Shown in pieces: positions 27,301 through 36,852 of a stretch of DNA of 64,000 nucleotides. The notes below the pieces were generated by a model. The model saw only the letters and a list, made by a program, of their open reading frames with translations, did no database searches and was not told where the DNA came from. Origin of the DNA: Melanocharis versteri. Its lineage: Eukaryota > Chordata > Aves > Passeriformes > Melanocharitidae. The stretch lies in contig VZTG01007794.1 in the NCBI GenBank assembly GCA_013397845.1, positions 1,385,662-1,449,661 on the forward strand. Reading direction: 5' to 3'. The position numbers and the translations under genes were made by a program. The stretch's first letter is position 1; each line of letters opens with the position of its first letter.

Positions 27301-30300
27301 TAAGAGAGGACAGCTGTAAGTGGTGTTTGTTTTGTCCTTGGAACATTTATGTCCAGCTCAAATGTGAAATCTGCTTAAAGATAATGACTTCATAAAGATA
27401 ATCAATCTCTTTGCCACCCATGAAAATCACACTACTTAGTGCAGAACAGCTTTCTGAAATGGATTAATGGTTTTCTGAAATCAGTGCCTTTGAAAATTCT
27501 CAGCTTTAGAATACCACTGACAGCTCTTCTCAGCAGTTGGGTTAACACTATTCTTCAGTGTGGGATCCTTCAATTGTAGGATTTACATATTTATATTAAT
27601 ATAAATATGCTAATTCTATAGCCAGGGAAATGATTCAGGGAAGTGGTCACAGCACCAAGCCTGCCAGAGTTCAAGAACCATTTGGAAAATGCTCTCAGGC
27701 ACATGGTGTGATCCTTGGGGTGTCCTGTACAGAGCCAGGAGTTGGACTCGATGATCCTTGTAGGTCTCTTCCGGCTCAGGATATTCTGTGATCCTACAGC
27801 TTAAGACGTGATACATTTAATGATTGCTGTTTCTGAATGCGTTGCTGTGGCTGTGGCTGTGCTAGCAAGTAGTGCAGCACAGTGGAGAGAAATCTGTAAG
27901 GCAGAGGAGTGCTGAGGCCCCAGCGCTGGGGTGCTGTGCAGGGTCTCGTGGGCACAGGGCCAGCGGGTGCAGACAGAACCTTGATGCGGGCATCTCACTG
28001 TCTGGCTCACATCTCTACAGCCCTATAAATCACTCTGTTCCAGTGAATACCGAGTTTATCCTGTGACTTCCCTTTCAAGGTGTGCTGCTACTTTGCCTGA
28101 TCCCTGCAGAGCTGTGGTGTCTGTAAGTCTGTGCTGGAGCAGAGGTGGCACAGGCAGATGGGCAAGGGTCAGAACGAGGCCGTGGGGATGGCAGCAGGCA
28201 GTCTGTGCACAGGGCTCTGGATTTCTGAGCGGGACATGGCCCTCCAGCCTCCAGCACTGCCACCCAGGGCTGGGCCACCACCAGCAGGGATGTTCTTGAT
28301 GCCAGGAGGGACAATCCAAATAGGATTTTGCCATTGCAGAGAGTGGGGAGGAGGATTGTTCACTACTGAGAGGTAGTTTATGTCTCTTTTTCCATAATGG
28401 AAATTTCCTTTATTTTTCCATCATAGCCTTAAGGTGAGACAGGGGAGATTCAGATTAGATATTAGAAAAATATTTTTCACTGTTAGAGTGGTCAGGCATC
28501 GGAACAGGTTGCCCAGGGGGGTAGTGGAGTCACCATGCTTGGAGGTGTTTAGGAGGCGTCTGGATGTGGCGCTGGGTGATGGTTTAGTGGTTTTAGGGTT
28601 ACAGTGGCAGTGCTGGGTGGACAGCTGGACTTAATGCTTAAAGGTCTCTTCCAACCTTGGCAATTCTATGATTCTATGATAATGAAACATGGTTGTTTCT
28701 TTTCTAGGAAATATCATCAATCTTACAGGAACTGAAGCGAGTTGAGAAGCAGCTGCAAGGTACAAATCTTTTTCCGCTTTTATCTTCTGTGGTTGCTTGC
28801 TTAAACTTTTTTAATAGACATCTATATGTGTATATGTATACCATGGAACAAAGTTACTGTGATTTATTAAAATGCATTCACAGTATCAGTTATGCACATT
28901 TATATCATATAACGGCTGAAACATTTGATAAACAAACATCGCTCTTTTTTTTTTAAAGCAGAGGAGAGATCATATCTTTTTATATGGATGATAAAAGGCA
29001 CAACTAATAATTTAATAGTCCTGAGAATTCCAAAGGAATTATTTTTTAAACGTTCTTAACAAAAATATTTTTGTGGGTAAATACTGAAAAGTAGGTGACA
29101 GAGAATCCTGAGATCAGGCTTTATAAAATAGGCTGTGCACAATGTGTAGCACAATTCAGTATAAGGAATGCACTGAGACCATAATCTGTAGGAAATCTCA
29201 AAAAAACCCCACAACTGTCACTGCTACAAAAAATTGAAAATTTAGAATTAGCTCTTGACATCTTCCCTTCACACTGCAAAATCCAGTCTTTGTAACTGTG
29301 GAGCCCACAGACTACAAAATTGAAAAGTTACTTGGCTTTTCACACACAAAGTCTTACCTACATATAAAGCAGAAAGAAGTATGTTTTTCTTACAATGTTT
29401 GCTATTTAGGCATATATTCAATTTATCAAAATAAACTTAAAAATTGGGTGTCTTTAAAAAAGAAGTTGCAGCCTTAGTTGGGTACTGTTTATACCTAGTT
29501 TACTGTTTAATTACAGTGGTGGTCAAATGGATTAGTGGTCCTTGCTTATCATTATTACATTAGTTGTAAAATTCCTATATTTTTTACTTTTAGTATTCAA
29601 ATTTAATCCTACTGCAAAACCTTTTTTCAAAAAAGAATGTTTCAGGAGGAGTTATTAACCACCCTTAGAGACAAATTAGTAATAAATGTTAGTACATTTT
29701 TGGAAATAAAAAAGAGAACTTCTGTTAAATGTGACAAATATGTTAATAGTATAATAAAATGAAATGTTACTAGGTACTTCAGTTTGCCCTCACTGTGTGA
29801 ATAAATGACTGCTCTTTTATACAAATTTCATTCAATCATGGAATCAGCAACTATGGCTATTTTCTGGGGGTGGGGTGGAACAAAGCATAATATAATGGTA
29901 ACATCAGGGGGAAAAGCCACTTAAAAATAAAATCCCATCCTTCAGTCCCAATAACCTAATCGTAGATGGTTTATCATCTCTGTTTCCTGTCCACACATCA
30001 GTTCATGTTTAGTTTGTGCAGTTTCGTTTCATCTAAAGTTTTAATACATGTAACTGCTTTTGAATATATGTATCAGTTTACATCTGTGTTGGATACACCA
30101 TTTCTTTGTCATGGGCAGCACACATAAAATCTCTTGTCTGCCATCATAAAAATCAAAGTGTGAGATAAGATCCGTATTTTTATAGTAACAGAAAATTGTA
30201 TTTTTAATGGCTTCTTCCCTATCCTTCTCATCTTTTCTTGATTGCTTAGCAATTAATGCTATGATTGACCCTGATGGTACCCTGGATGCTCTGAGCAACC

Positions 30301-30536
30301 TGGGATTCGCCGGCCCCATCTTACCAGCTCAGCCGAAGCCGAAGTCCAGCCCTGTTTCCCAAGGCCCCCGCCCGCCAGCGCAGCCAAACTGCCAGCCCGA
30401 GGCTCGGGCTGCTCGTCCCGCCACCGGCCCTGTGGCAGCTGAATTGGAAAATGCTGAGTCCGAGGCAGATTTCAGCATACATTTCAATAGGTTTAACCCA
30501 GATGGGGAAGAAGAAGATGCCACCCTGCGTGAGTGA
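3250..30536 (+). CDS. CEP170: CEP170, C-terminal 1002 codons in nine spliced exons (5' partial)
   Basis: Exons 3250-3376, 6182-7990, 13650-13884, 19064-19211, 20661-20828, 21115-21203, 25792-25885, 28708-28759 and 30250-30536 total 3009 nt, stay in frame across all eight junctions and have AG/GT borders. The product matches the vertebrate centrosomal protein CEP170 along its whole length, for example [35 protein letters not shown] and [20 protein letters not shown]. Known family role: a PLK1 substrate of the subdistal appendages of the mother centriole that binds microtubules. The N-terminal FHA domain is not in the window. Visible residues 1-700 are polar, Ser/Lys/Arg-rich and probably disordered; about 701-746 and 891-912 look like coiled coil. 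The related CEP170B is less likely because the human CEP170 sequence is followed closely throughout. Identification is by recall, not by search. Confidence 0.96.
3377..6181 (+). other. CEP170: CEP170 intron
   Basis: About 2.8 kb of AT-rich intron without a recognisable repeat. The open frames at 4338-4544 and 4937-5287 (- strand) and 5246-5431 (+ strand) have no coding character. Confidence 0.8.
6182..7990 (+). CDS. CEP170: CEP170 large central exon
   Basis: This 1809-nt exon follows AG at 6180-6181 and ends at GT 7991. The open frame extends upstream to 6010, but that part is intron: it has a TTTCTCTTTCATTTTTAG acceptor and hydrophobic, non-homologous residues. The exon encodes visible residues 43-645, starting [16 protein letters not shown]. 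Conserved landmarks are [85 protein letters not shown] and [12 protein letters not shown]. The region is basic, Ser/Thr-rich with many SP and RxxS sites, consistent with a heavily phosphorylated disordered segment. No membrane segment is seen. It ends on the first base of a Val codon. Confidence 0.96.
7991..13649 (+). other. CEP170: CEP170 intron
   Basis: About 5.7 kb, very AT-rich. Apart from a short CR1 tail remnant near 13137 I find no mobile element. An AT-dinucleotide-rich patch lies near 10018-10062. No extra exon fits the phase-1 donor at 7990 as well as the exon at 13650, which restores the known protein sequence. Confidence 0.75.
13137..13190 (-). mobile_element. CR1 3' tail remnant
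   Basis: TAGAATCATGGAATCATTAA followed by GGTTGGAAAAGAC is the reverse complement of a CR1 3' end (GTC..TTCCAACC..ATTCTATG). Only about 50 bp is recognisable. Confidence 0.75.
13650..13884 (+). CDS. CEP170: CEP170 exon ([15 protein letters not shown] block)
   Basis: The 235-nt exon lies between AG 13648-13649 and GT 13885. With the G carried over from 7990 it reads [20 protein letters not shown], matching human CEP170 through the coiled-coil start [20 protein letters not shown]. It ends after two bases of an Arg codon. The acceptor is unusual: the upstream tract is AT-rich rather than pyrimidine-rich, and the border itself reads TTTAGTAAGTG. Confidence 0.94.
15596..15601. repeat. Target site duplication, left copy
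   Basis: AGCCAT immediately before the LTR; identical to 15965-15970. Six base pairs is the duplication length of alpha- and betaretrovirus-type integrases. Confidence 0.85.
15602..15964 (-). mobile_element. Solo LTR of an endogenous retrovirus, antisense in CEP170 intron
   Basis: A 363-bp unit begins TGTTGCAATGAC and ends AGTGTCCACA on the + strand, so it has TG/CA ends. It is flanked on both sides by the perfect 6-bp direct repeat AGCCAT (15596-15601 and 15965-15970). Read on the - strand it contains a TATAAAA box (15697-15703) and, about 15 nt further, an AATAAA signal (15677-15682), the compact short-R layout known from avian LTRs. The 6-bp duplication suggests a class II (alpha/beta-like) retrovirus. 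No internal viral sequence is present, so this is a solo LTR formed by recombination. The perfect duplication points to a fairly recent insertion. Confidence 0.88.
15965..15970. repeat. Target site duplication, right copy
   Basis: AGCCAT immediately after the terminal CA of the LTR; matches 15596-15601 base for base. Confidence 0.85.
16082..16096. repeat. TTG microsatellite
   Basis: Five perfect TTG units in an intron. Confidence 0.9.
19064..19211 (+). CDS. CEP170: CEP170 exon ([20 protein letters not shown])
   Basis: The 148-nt exon follows TTACTAG and ends before GTAGGA. It completes the Arg codon and encodes visible residues 725-773. The first 22 residues continue the amphipathic helix begun in the previous exon, and a Ser/Thr/Ala-rich linker ending AIDTREE follows. 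Almost every residue matches the mammalian protein. It ends in phase 0. Confidence 0.94.
19212..20660 (+). other. CEP170: CEP170 intron
   Basis: About 1.45 kb of AT-rich intron between two phase-0 borders. Nothing else is visible. Confidence 0.8.
20661..20828 (+). CDS. CEP170: CEP170 exon ([17 protein letters not shown])
   Basis: The exon has exactly 56 codons, phase 0 at both ends, after TATCCTGCAG and before GTGAGC. It encodes [17 protein letters not shown], a divergent Pro/Gly-rich linker, and the conserved [12 protein letters not shown]. As a symmetric exon it could be skipped without a frameshift. The open frame around it runs past the donor to 20855, but that extension is intronic. Confidence 0.93.
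21115..21203 (+). CDS. CEP170: CEP170 exon ([20 protein letters not shown])
   Basis: The 89-nt exon follows TTATTGCAG and precedes GTGGGT. It encodes [20 protein letters not shown] and then SIDKTAGKI, ending after two bases of an Arg codon. This is one of the most conserved CEP170 C-terminal blocks. The preceding intron is only 286 bp, the shortest in the window. Confidence 0.93.
22917..23240 (-). mobile_element. CR1 LINE fragment (3' region without tail)
   Basis: The + strand shows the standard antisense CR1 phrases TCTGGACTCACTCCAACAGG, CAGAGCTGGATGCAGTACTG, GTCTCACCAGAGCAGAGCAG and CTCATCCACCAGCACCCTCA. This corresponds to the end of the reverse transcriptase ORF of a CR1 lying on the - strand. 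Stops and indels break the frame. The 3' tail is missing, so the copy is truncated at both ends. Confidence 0.9.
25068..25088. repeat. TTG microsatellite
   Basis: Seven perfect TTG units in an intron. Confidence 0.95.
25792..25885 (+). CDS. CEP170: CEP170 exon ([20 protein letters not shown])
   Basis: The 94-nt exon follows TTTCTTCTAG and precedes GTATGA. It completes the Arg codon and encodes visible residues 860-890, [20 protein letters not shown] then [11 protein letters not shown], ending in phase 0. Substitutions against the human protein are conservative (EE/EN for DD/ES). Confidence 0.93.
27613..27800 (+). mobile_element. CR1 3' end
   Basis: It contains GTGGTCACAGCACCAAGCCT, CCAGGAGTTGGACTCGATGA, GTAGGTCTCTTCCGGCTCAG and ends ATATTCTGTGATCCTAC, a CR1 3' UTR with its degenerate octamer tail. 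It is 5'-truncated to about 190 bp, as is usual for CR1. Confidence 0.88.
27835..28433. other. GC-rich unassigned block between two CR1 ends
   Basis: About 600 bp with clearly higher GC and more CpG than the surrounding intron, rich in CTG/CAG words, with several short overlapping open frames (longest 92 codons, - strand) but no recognisable protein. It may be the body of an unrecognised retroposon or a sequence inserted together with its CR1 neighbours. Confidence 0.5.
28434..28681 (+). mobile_element. CR1 3' end with ATTCTATG tail, next to an exon
   Basis: The segment encodes the last residues of CR1 ORF2 ([19 protein letters not shown] then [15 protein letters not shown]) and then the CR1 3' UTR (AAAGGTCTCTTCCAACCTTG) ending in ATTCTATGATTCTATGAT. 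The reading frame is open for 66 codons but it is only a 5'-truncated remnant. The tail ends 26-27 bp before the CEP170 exon at 28708. Confidence 0.93.
28708..28759 (+). CDS. CEP170: CEP170 52-nt exon ([17 protein letters not shown])
   Basis: A very short exon between TTTCTTTTCTAG and GTACAA. It encodes [17 protein letters not shown] plus one base of an Ala codon. The heptad-like Leu/Ile/Val spacing predicts a coiled coil that continues into the last exon (AINAMID). A CR1 retroposon tail ends about 27 bp upstream, so the branch site lies at or within the repeat tail. Skipping this exon would shift the frame of the terminal exon. Confidence 0.93.
28760..30249 (+). other. CEP170: CEP170 last intron
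   Basis: About 1.5 kb, AT-rich, without a recognisable repeat. It ends in a CTTCTCATCTTTTCTTG tract and ATTGCTTAG. Confidence 0.8.
30250..30536 (+). CDS. CEP170: CEP170 last coding exon with TGA stop
   Basis: It follows ATTGCTTAG and encodes 95 residues ending [13 protein letters not shown], with TGA at 30534-30536. [20 protein letters not shown] and [20 protein letters not shown] are strongly conserved CEP170 sequence. Between them is a GC-rich Pro/Ala/Gln/Arg linker (about 30310-30440) that differs much from mammals. No splice donor is needed after the stop. Confidence 0.95.
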
Positions 30537-31788
30537 CATCTCAGTGTTTGATACAAAAACCTTTCATGTGGAATGTTTAGAAATCAAGGAAAACTTATAA
30601 TGTTCGTTTTTATAACTAAAAAAAAAAAAAGGCTTGGTCAAACAGCAGTTGTTTTATTAAACCAGTTTTCTTTAATTGTGATGCTTTGATTGTCACACAA
30701 ATCCTTTTCAAATCATAAAGATATGCATAGATACCAGTGTAGGAAAGCAGATTGTGGCAGGTTTGCCCTTTGTGGTTGTGTGCTTTGCAAAAGAATTATT
30801 ATATCAGCAGTTTTCCCTTAATAGATTTATTTCTTTTTAAAAGCCATGCAAGCAGTCTAACATTTACTGAAAACCCCAAATCTCTTTGCCAAGCTGCTCT
30901 GATGAATGGACTTCCTCCTCTAAAGCTTGTACAGAACTGTTGAACAGTTAAGTTTGATTCTGAATTAGATGATTTATATAGGAAACATTATCTTTGACTA
31001 CAATGACACATTACTGCAAAAGTAAGACAGATTTCAGAAAGCGTTCATTCTCATGTACTGGAAAATCTCAAACAGTTCTGTGTTTATGTAACCTTGTTGC
31101 TGCGTAAATTGTCTTGGGGTTTACAAATAAGTTCACATATTATGTTTGCACTAAGATTTGCTGGGAGTGGTAGGTGAACATATCGATATCGTTGAACAGC
31201 AAGCAGTGTTTTGGTGTACATAGAAAACTGATAATACTGTCCTTGTATTATCATTACAGTGTTTTAATCCACTTTCTGAAAAGACTATTTGGCACTTTTT
31301 GATCTTCTTCAAAAGTCTTTTTGATGTTAATGAAAGTAGAAGTATTTCATATCTCATTTCTGTCCAAATCTTTGTTGAAACTGGGAAACAAATTTGAACG
31401 TATAGCAATGTGGGACATATTAAAGCATATTGAGGCAAATGGGCTCTCACCAATCCAAATGCAACACAAGCTTATGGAAGAAATTACTGTTGATTTGGAA
31501 TGATCATGAGATGTAAAATTTTCTTTAGGGGACTTGGAAATAGAGTTGTCATGATTTGCTTGATCGATAGATGCACTCCCAAGCAAATGTGTTTTTTTGC
31601 TTCTGTATATTTTCCTGTAGTCTTGCTAGTAAAGCTGTCCCTGTCTTGCATATTTAAAAGGATTCTAGACGACGACTGCTAACATGGACATTTTGCTTAT
31701 ACCACTGAAAAGCAAGTCTATTTAAAGTTTCCTATATAAGCCTATTTTCCTTATCAGTTGTCCCAGTAACTTAACATTTGGAAATAAT

Positions 31789-31794
31789 AATAAA
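31789..31794 (+). promoter_or_regulatory. CEP170: Possible proximal poly(A) signal
   Basis: AATAAA within AATAATAATAAAAATTAAAG, about 1.25 kb after the stop. The following sequence is only moderately T/GT-rich (TTACTTTGTATTTCC). It may be used as an alternative end or not at all. Confidence 0.3.
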
Positions 31795-32591
31795 AATTAA
31801 AGTAAATTACTTTGTATTTCCAGAACACTGTAATTTGGAGGAATGTTTTTTCTGTTAAATGTAACTAATAGACTGGAATTTTCTTATGTTTGCATCAGTC
31901 TCTATATATTAAGGTTAAAGATACAGTTTTGCAGCTTTTATGAAATGGTCTTTAATATTTCAGCAATAATCCTATATGAGATTTGTTTTTAAAAAACCTA
32001 CTTTCTGTACGCTTTTGAATTGTACAGGCTTTCAGAAATCAGTAAAAGTTGGACCAGTTAATAAAGATGCAAAAACTTTTTTTGTAGAGATGTAAAAACA
32101 AAACCACTAATCTGTTGTATAATGGATTTCATATTTTCTTTAAAAAAAATTAAAAGCAAACAGTCTTCATGTATGACTCAATATGCTCTACTCCAGCTAA
32201 CTGTGGGAGCCTGAATGACACTAGTTTACAGAGGCTACAGGAAAACTTTTTGAAGGTGCAGAAGGGCAAAAATAAATGGAAACTAGAGCTAGGTGTTGAA
32301 ACCTGAGTGTACCAAACCATCACCATAATTCCTTCTTTTGTTTAATGCTTGGGAACATAATTTTTCTGCAGATTCGAGTTGAAAGTAGAAAATGGCTAGG
32401 AAGGATTAAGGGTGCAGGCTCTTCATACGAGATTCTGTTTGTGTTATTTCAGGCGTTTTTACCTTTATGTTGTGTAATAAGCATTTTGCATTACTATGTT
32501 ATTATTTTGTATGGACATGTTCTCCTTATTTATTTTTGTTACATTTATTATGTATGTTATTTTGTTATATGCATTTACAACTCCATTTTTA

Positions 32592-32597
32592 AATAAA
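32592..32597 (+). promoter_or_regulatory. CEP170: Likely distal poly(A) signal of CEP170
   Basis: Canonical AATAAA inside TTTTTAAATAAAGTGTTTC, with a T-rich upstream region and a GT-rich downstream element. It is the best of three candidates in the 3' UTR. Confidence 0.75.
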
Positions 32598-32615
32598 GTG
32601 TTTCTGGAACTTTAC

Positions 32616-35600
32616 AAATGTGTGGATATGTAATTGTGAGCTGGGAAGTTCACACAATCTTCCTGCAGACTAGCTCGCCTTTACTGAAATAGGAAATTAC
32701 ATTTTTTCATAAATACCTTCTCTCCAGAAAAGGTTCTGTTATTGCCACTACTGCATCATTTATTCTGTACTGACAGTATTGGCTCGCTTTCCCATACTCA
32801 GGTTCTTTTCCACACTTCAATTGATTTTGTGTGCAAAGCTAGAGGCAAAAATAATCCAGTGTGCCAGTCACCACACAGTGGCTCTGTTTCCCTTTGTAGA
32901 GTCAAAGTGAGTTTTAATGCGCCTGCCAGCTGCAACAGTAGATGGTTATCACACTGCTTTCCCTCTGCTTCATATATTGGAAAACTTTACTGAACATTCT
33001 GATTTGGCTCCAGACTGGTGCCTTCTTTTCTTCTGTCCCAGGTTTGACTCTATGTATACTTTCCCTGCCACTAAATTGCCTTTTCTTAGCTGGCTTCATG
33101 CAAAAACAAAACCACGTGTTTAGTACAAAGCTCCAAGAATTTCTTCCCAGGTTAAACTTTTTGGTGTTGCTGAGCTTTGCTGTGGCTTAGCAGCTGCTCT
33201 GATCTTGGTTCTGTGTACATATTCTTCCTTTATATCCCAGCCTGATGGGACAGCACTAATGGCACACAGTAACACTCAATAGCACTCAGCTCTGGAGGGG
33301 CAGGAGATTTTTACTGCTCTTCAGAGATGCCAGTCTGGTATAGTCAAAATTGTGAGAAAGTTACAAGGGCTTTCCACTTGCACAGGACTTTCCATATTCC
33401 CCAGCTTCTTTATCTGCTATCATTTCCTCACTTGTTGCCAGTCTCTCTCTGTCTTTGCAGAGGATAGGGGAATGCACTTCTGGGCTTGTATTCTCATGCG
33501 CAGACTCCCTGATCTTTAAGCAGAAGTGTAACTCTTCCCGTACAGTGTTTTTATATGACCACTCTGCTTGGAGCCAAGGTTATGCAGGGTTGTCATTCAG
33601 AAGTCCCTAGGCAGTCCAGGAACATGGCATCAGTCCTGTGCTCCCTTCAGGCACCACCAAGTGGTGCTGACGTGCTGGGACACAGGGAAAGCAGAGTTCC
33701 AGCCTTTTCTCATCGGCACTGGTGGCTCCTCTCTTGGCTACATGCACTGCTCAAATTCTACACCCAACAACTACTTGTAATGACCCTCACATGTAGCTGT
33801 AGCATACAGAAATAAAGCTAAGGGCATCATTTCTGTGCCTGACCTGATAACAGCAAGGTGATGTTTCACCAGAGCCCGTTCATTGTACCAAAGCAACTGG
33901 TACTGCAGCCTCAGAAGAGAACACTGCCTTGTACCAAAAACTGACTTCCAGTCAATGCCTGGTGGAAGGCCTTTGTAATTCGAACTGGGAAGATTTTAAG
34001 CATAGGAAGGATCTACAATTACTCCTTTGGCATGCAGCCATGAAAAGAAAGGTTGTTCCTTCATGCAGGAATGCGTGAAGTGGTTGGTGACATGGTGTGT
34101 ACAGTAAAAGGAGGCCACTCGCTGCCTGCCAAGGAGATTTTATACCACCAAGTCTTTTGTATCTGAAGAGAATGACAAGGAAGAAACTTAGCCACTCACC
34201 ATACAAGTTGCTTAGCTTCATCTTGGTGAATAACCAGAATTTTTAAAGTGTAAGAATGCCACCTTTGACTTTAAGTAGAGCTAGAGCTATAAATGCTGAC
34301 AGGGTTACAGTCCTGGTAGTTCAGCCATGATTGCCAAATATTAAATACATCCGACAATGTCTGTCTTGGCAATATTGTCCAAGGACAGCTGCCTAATGTT
34401 GAAGAGCATTTCCAGCTGCACTAGCTCAGTAATCTTGTAAAAACAATTTTTGTTTTCAGCTTGGTAAGCCTTAGCAAGTGCTGTTCCTGCCAGTGACAGC
34501 CAACAGAGCACTGGCTGGGGAGCAAGACATTTCCTTTTCAGATTCTTTTCTCACGAGTCACATATTTTGGGAGGTAAAGATGCATTTAGCAAGCAAGTGG
34601 GATAATGCATCCCTGGAAATACTTTAAAGCAGGATAAGGGAACTGGAGGCCTGCTGTCAAAGATCTTTACCTGTTCCAACAAGACCAGAGTTAACAGTGA
34701 AAACTAAAGCCAGTGTCTTGCTAACAGCATCCCAAGCACGTTACTATTTTTTGAAATAGTTCTTACCTCATGTCTGAGGAGAGCTCTTAAAATGAGAGGG
34801 TGTTACAAAATGCCCTCTCTGGGGAGGCTGTATTAAATCAGGTGTTTGTAGTTATTGAATACCCTTATGGCAATATAGGGCAACATTTTCAAGTAATACT
34901 TGCCAAAATTATTCGAACACTAGAGCCTTAGGGGTGGCTTTTCATTTCAGGTGTAGCCCCTACATTTCCACTTACCAATTAACATGTCCTTGCTAAGTTT
35001 GCTGCTCTTGTCTACCAATTCCTTAGGACTAGCATTTTTAGACCTATTTCAAAAGATTAATAGATGTGTTGATGAGGCTTTCTGCTACTATGGAATAGCT
35101 AAAAGTATCAGAAATCTAAAGATTTACAGATATTTTTATAAATATTTTTTTATAAAAATATAACAGCTTGGAAGCAGAATTAATTACCGTTCAACCAAAC
35201 TGTGACCTTAACAGAAAATGTTGTTATTGAAATTAATTAATATTTTAAACAAAAATGGGCAACATGAGATTTCTAAGTTCTGAATGGAGATGTGGACTTG
35301 TATGAAGCCAAGCACAAAGAACAAGGAGTATAAATAAACTTACAAAACTTACCAGGTGACTTCACATTTCATTTTCAGCATCACTTCTGAGGTAATGTGA
35401 TTTATAAGTAGAGAAAAATTCATTGAGGAAAGAAACCAGACATGGATGTGAGTTGTGATTCAGGTCATCTATGACTGATTTTGTTGAGAGATGAGGGAAA
35501 TGACTGCACATAATTCAGGGGGTTTTTAAAGTATTTAGAAATTAAATACCTTAATAAATTTATCAAAGAAAATGTCATAAATGGTGTTTCCCAGTATAGC

Positions 35601-36852
35601 AACTGATTCATAAATGAGCGGGCAGGATACCATATTCTCAGCAGACATTATTGGATTAGGAGACTCAATATAAGTGCAAAAAGTTAAGGAAACTTTTAAA
35701 AAAAGCTTTTGAAAGAAATCAAATGACAGATGAACAGAAGTGAAGGAGAGTGGGGAGGGAACACAGTGTCCCCAGCCATGGCAGTAGGTGTGACTGAACC
35801 ATGCAGATTCAAGGCAACTTCAGCACAAAGGAGAGCTGGAAGATTCAGGAGGCACGTAATAATTTGGCCTGAAGAGTGGTACTTTCAGAGCTGATAAGAA
35901 GCTGTGCAGGAAAAGTTTTCCTATTCCAAAGTGTGCCTCAGGTGCAAGAGAGACTACAGCCCCCCTGCTCCTTGGCGGGGGATGGCAGCTGGAAGTACAT
36001 GGGAGTTACTGCATGCATCAGTAATCACATAATTTTTCACTCCGCAGAATAGCTGGAGTTTCTCAAATAAACTGACTGAAACAATAGACAGCGCTTTCAT
36101 ACGATGGAATAAAACCCTCCAAACAAAGTCATATCCCCCAGTGCAGTTTATGTTTTCCTGAAATCATTTTTGAACTTCACAGACAAAATTTCAGTAACTG
36201 ACTAAAGATGCAGGTGTATAATATTGTAATCTTGTTACCTGCACACTCAGGAACTTGAGTACTAACAAAAATTAGCTGCACAATCACGTTCATTCTTTCT
36301 TTTGTTTCCATACATGCAAGGAATATACACAAATCAGGCTGCTCTTGTCATTGCTGCTGTCAGTATGATGGGCAGCTGAGAAGACGGTCATTTACAAAAA
36401 TCCACTTTTAAAAATGCAACTTACAGAGTATTCTTAACACCTAATAAGTTGCTTTCTTCCCATCACAAGTCTGAGGTAAAAGTGTTGCTTTAGTAATTTC
36501 TTGAGTTGATTTTCTTAGTGTACAAGCTCCTCAAATATAGATCCTCTTCAACACCTCTGCAGGTTTAAAAATGCTGGGTTATATTAAAAATCACATCTGA
36601 GGCTTCACTGAAGTTATTACTCCAGGGGCAGCAGAAGTTCAAATACAAAATTGAAAACACAGCTTAGTGGCTTATCTCAGCTCTAACGTGAGCCCCAGGC
36701 ACACAGACGTTCGGAGCTGTGTTTCAAGCTGCATGAGCAGGGTTTGCTCTTTGGTGCAAGCAGCATTTGTTGCTTGCGGTTTTGAGAATGTGTTTTTAGG
36801 CTCCAAGTTGTTTGAGTATCTATATTCCTAATTTTGGCCAATTTAAGTATTT
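32616..36852. other. Intergenic, no gene seen
   Basis: AT-rich sequence directly downstream of CEP170. Open frames are at most about 90 codons and show no conserved motif. No known repeat recognised. Confidence 0.7.

Larger units (their letters stand above)
25886..28707 (+). other. CEP170: CEP170 intron with two CR1 3' ends and a GC-rich block
   Basis: About 2.8 kb. The first 1.7 kb is AT-rich. The last 1.1 kb is made of a CR1 3' end (27613-27800), a GC-rich stretch (27835-28430) and a second CR1 3' end (28434-28681) that nearly touches the next exon. Confidence 0.75.
30537..32615 (+). other. CEP170: CEP170 3' untranslated region (3' end inferred)
   Basis: AT-rich sequence follows the stop without a plausible further exon. 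The main 3' end is placed just after the AATAAA at 32592-32597, which is followed at about 20-45 nt by a GT-rich stretch (TGTGTGGATATGTAATTGTG). Two other AATAAA hexamers (31789-31794 and 32271-32276) could give shorter 3' UTRs. The length, near 2.1 kb, is ordinary for this gene. The exact cleavage base is an estimate. Confidence 0.75.
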
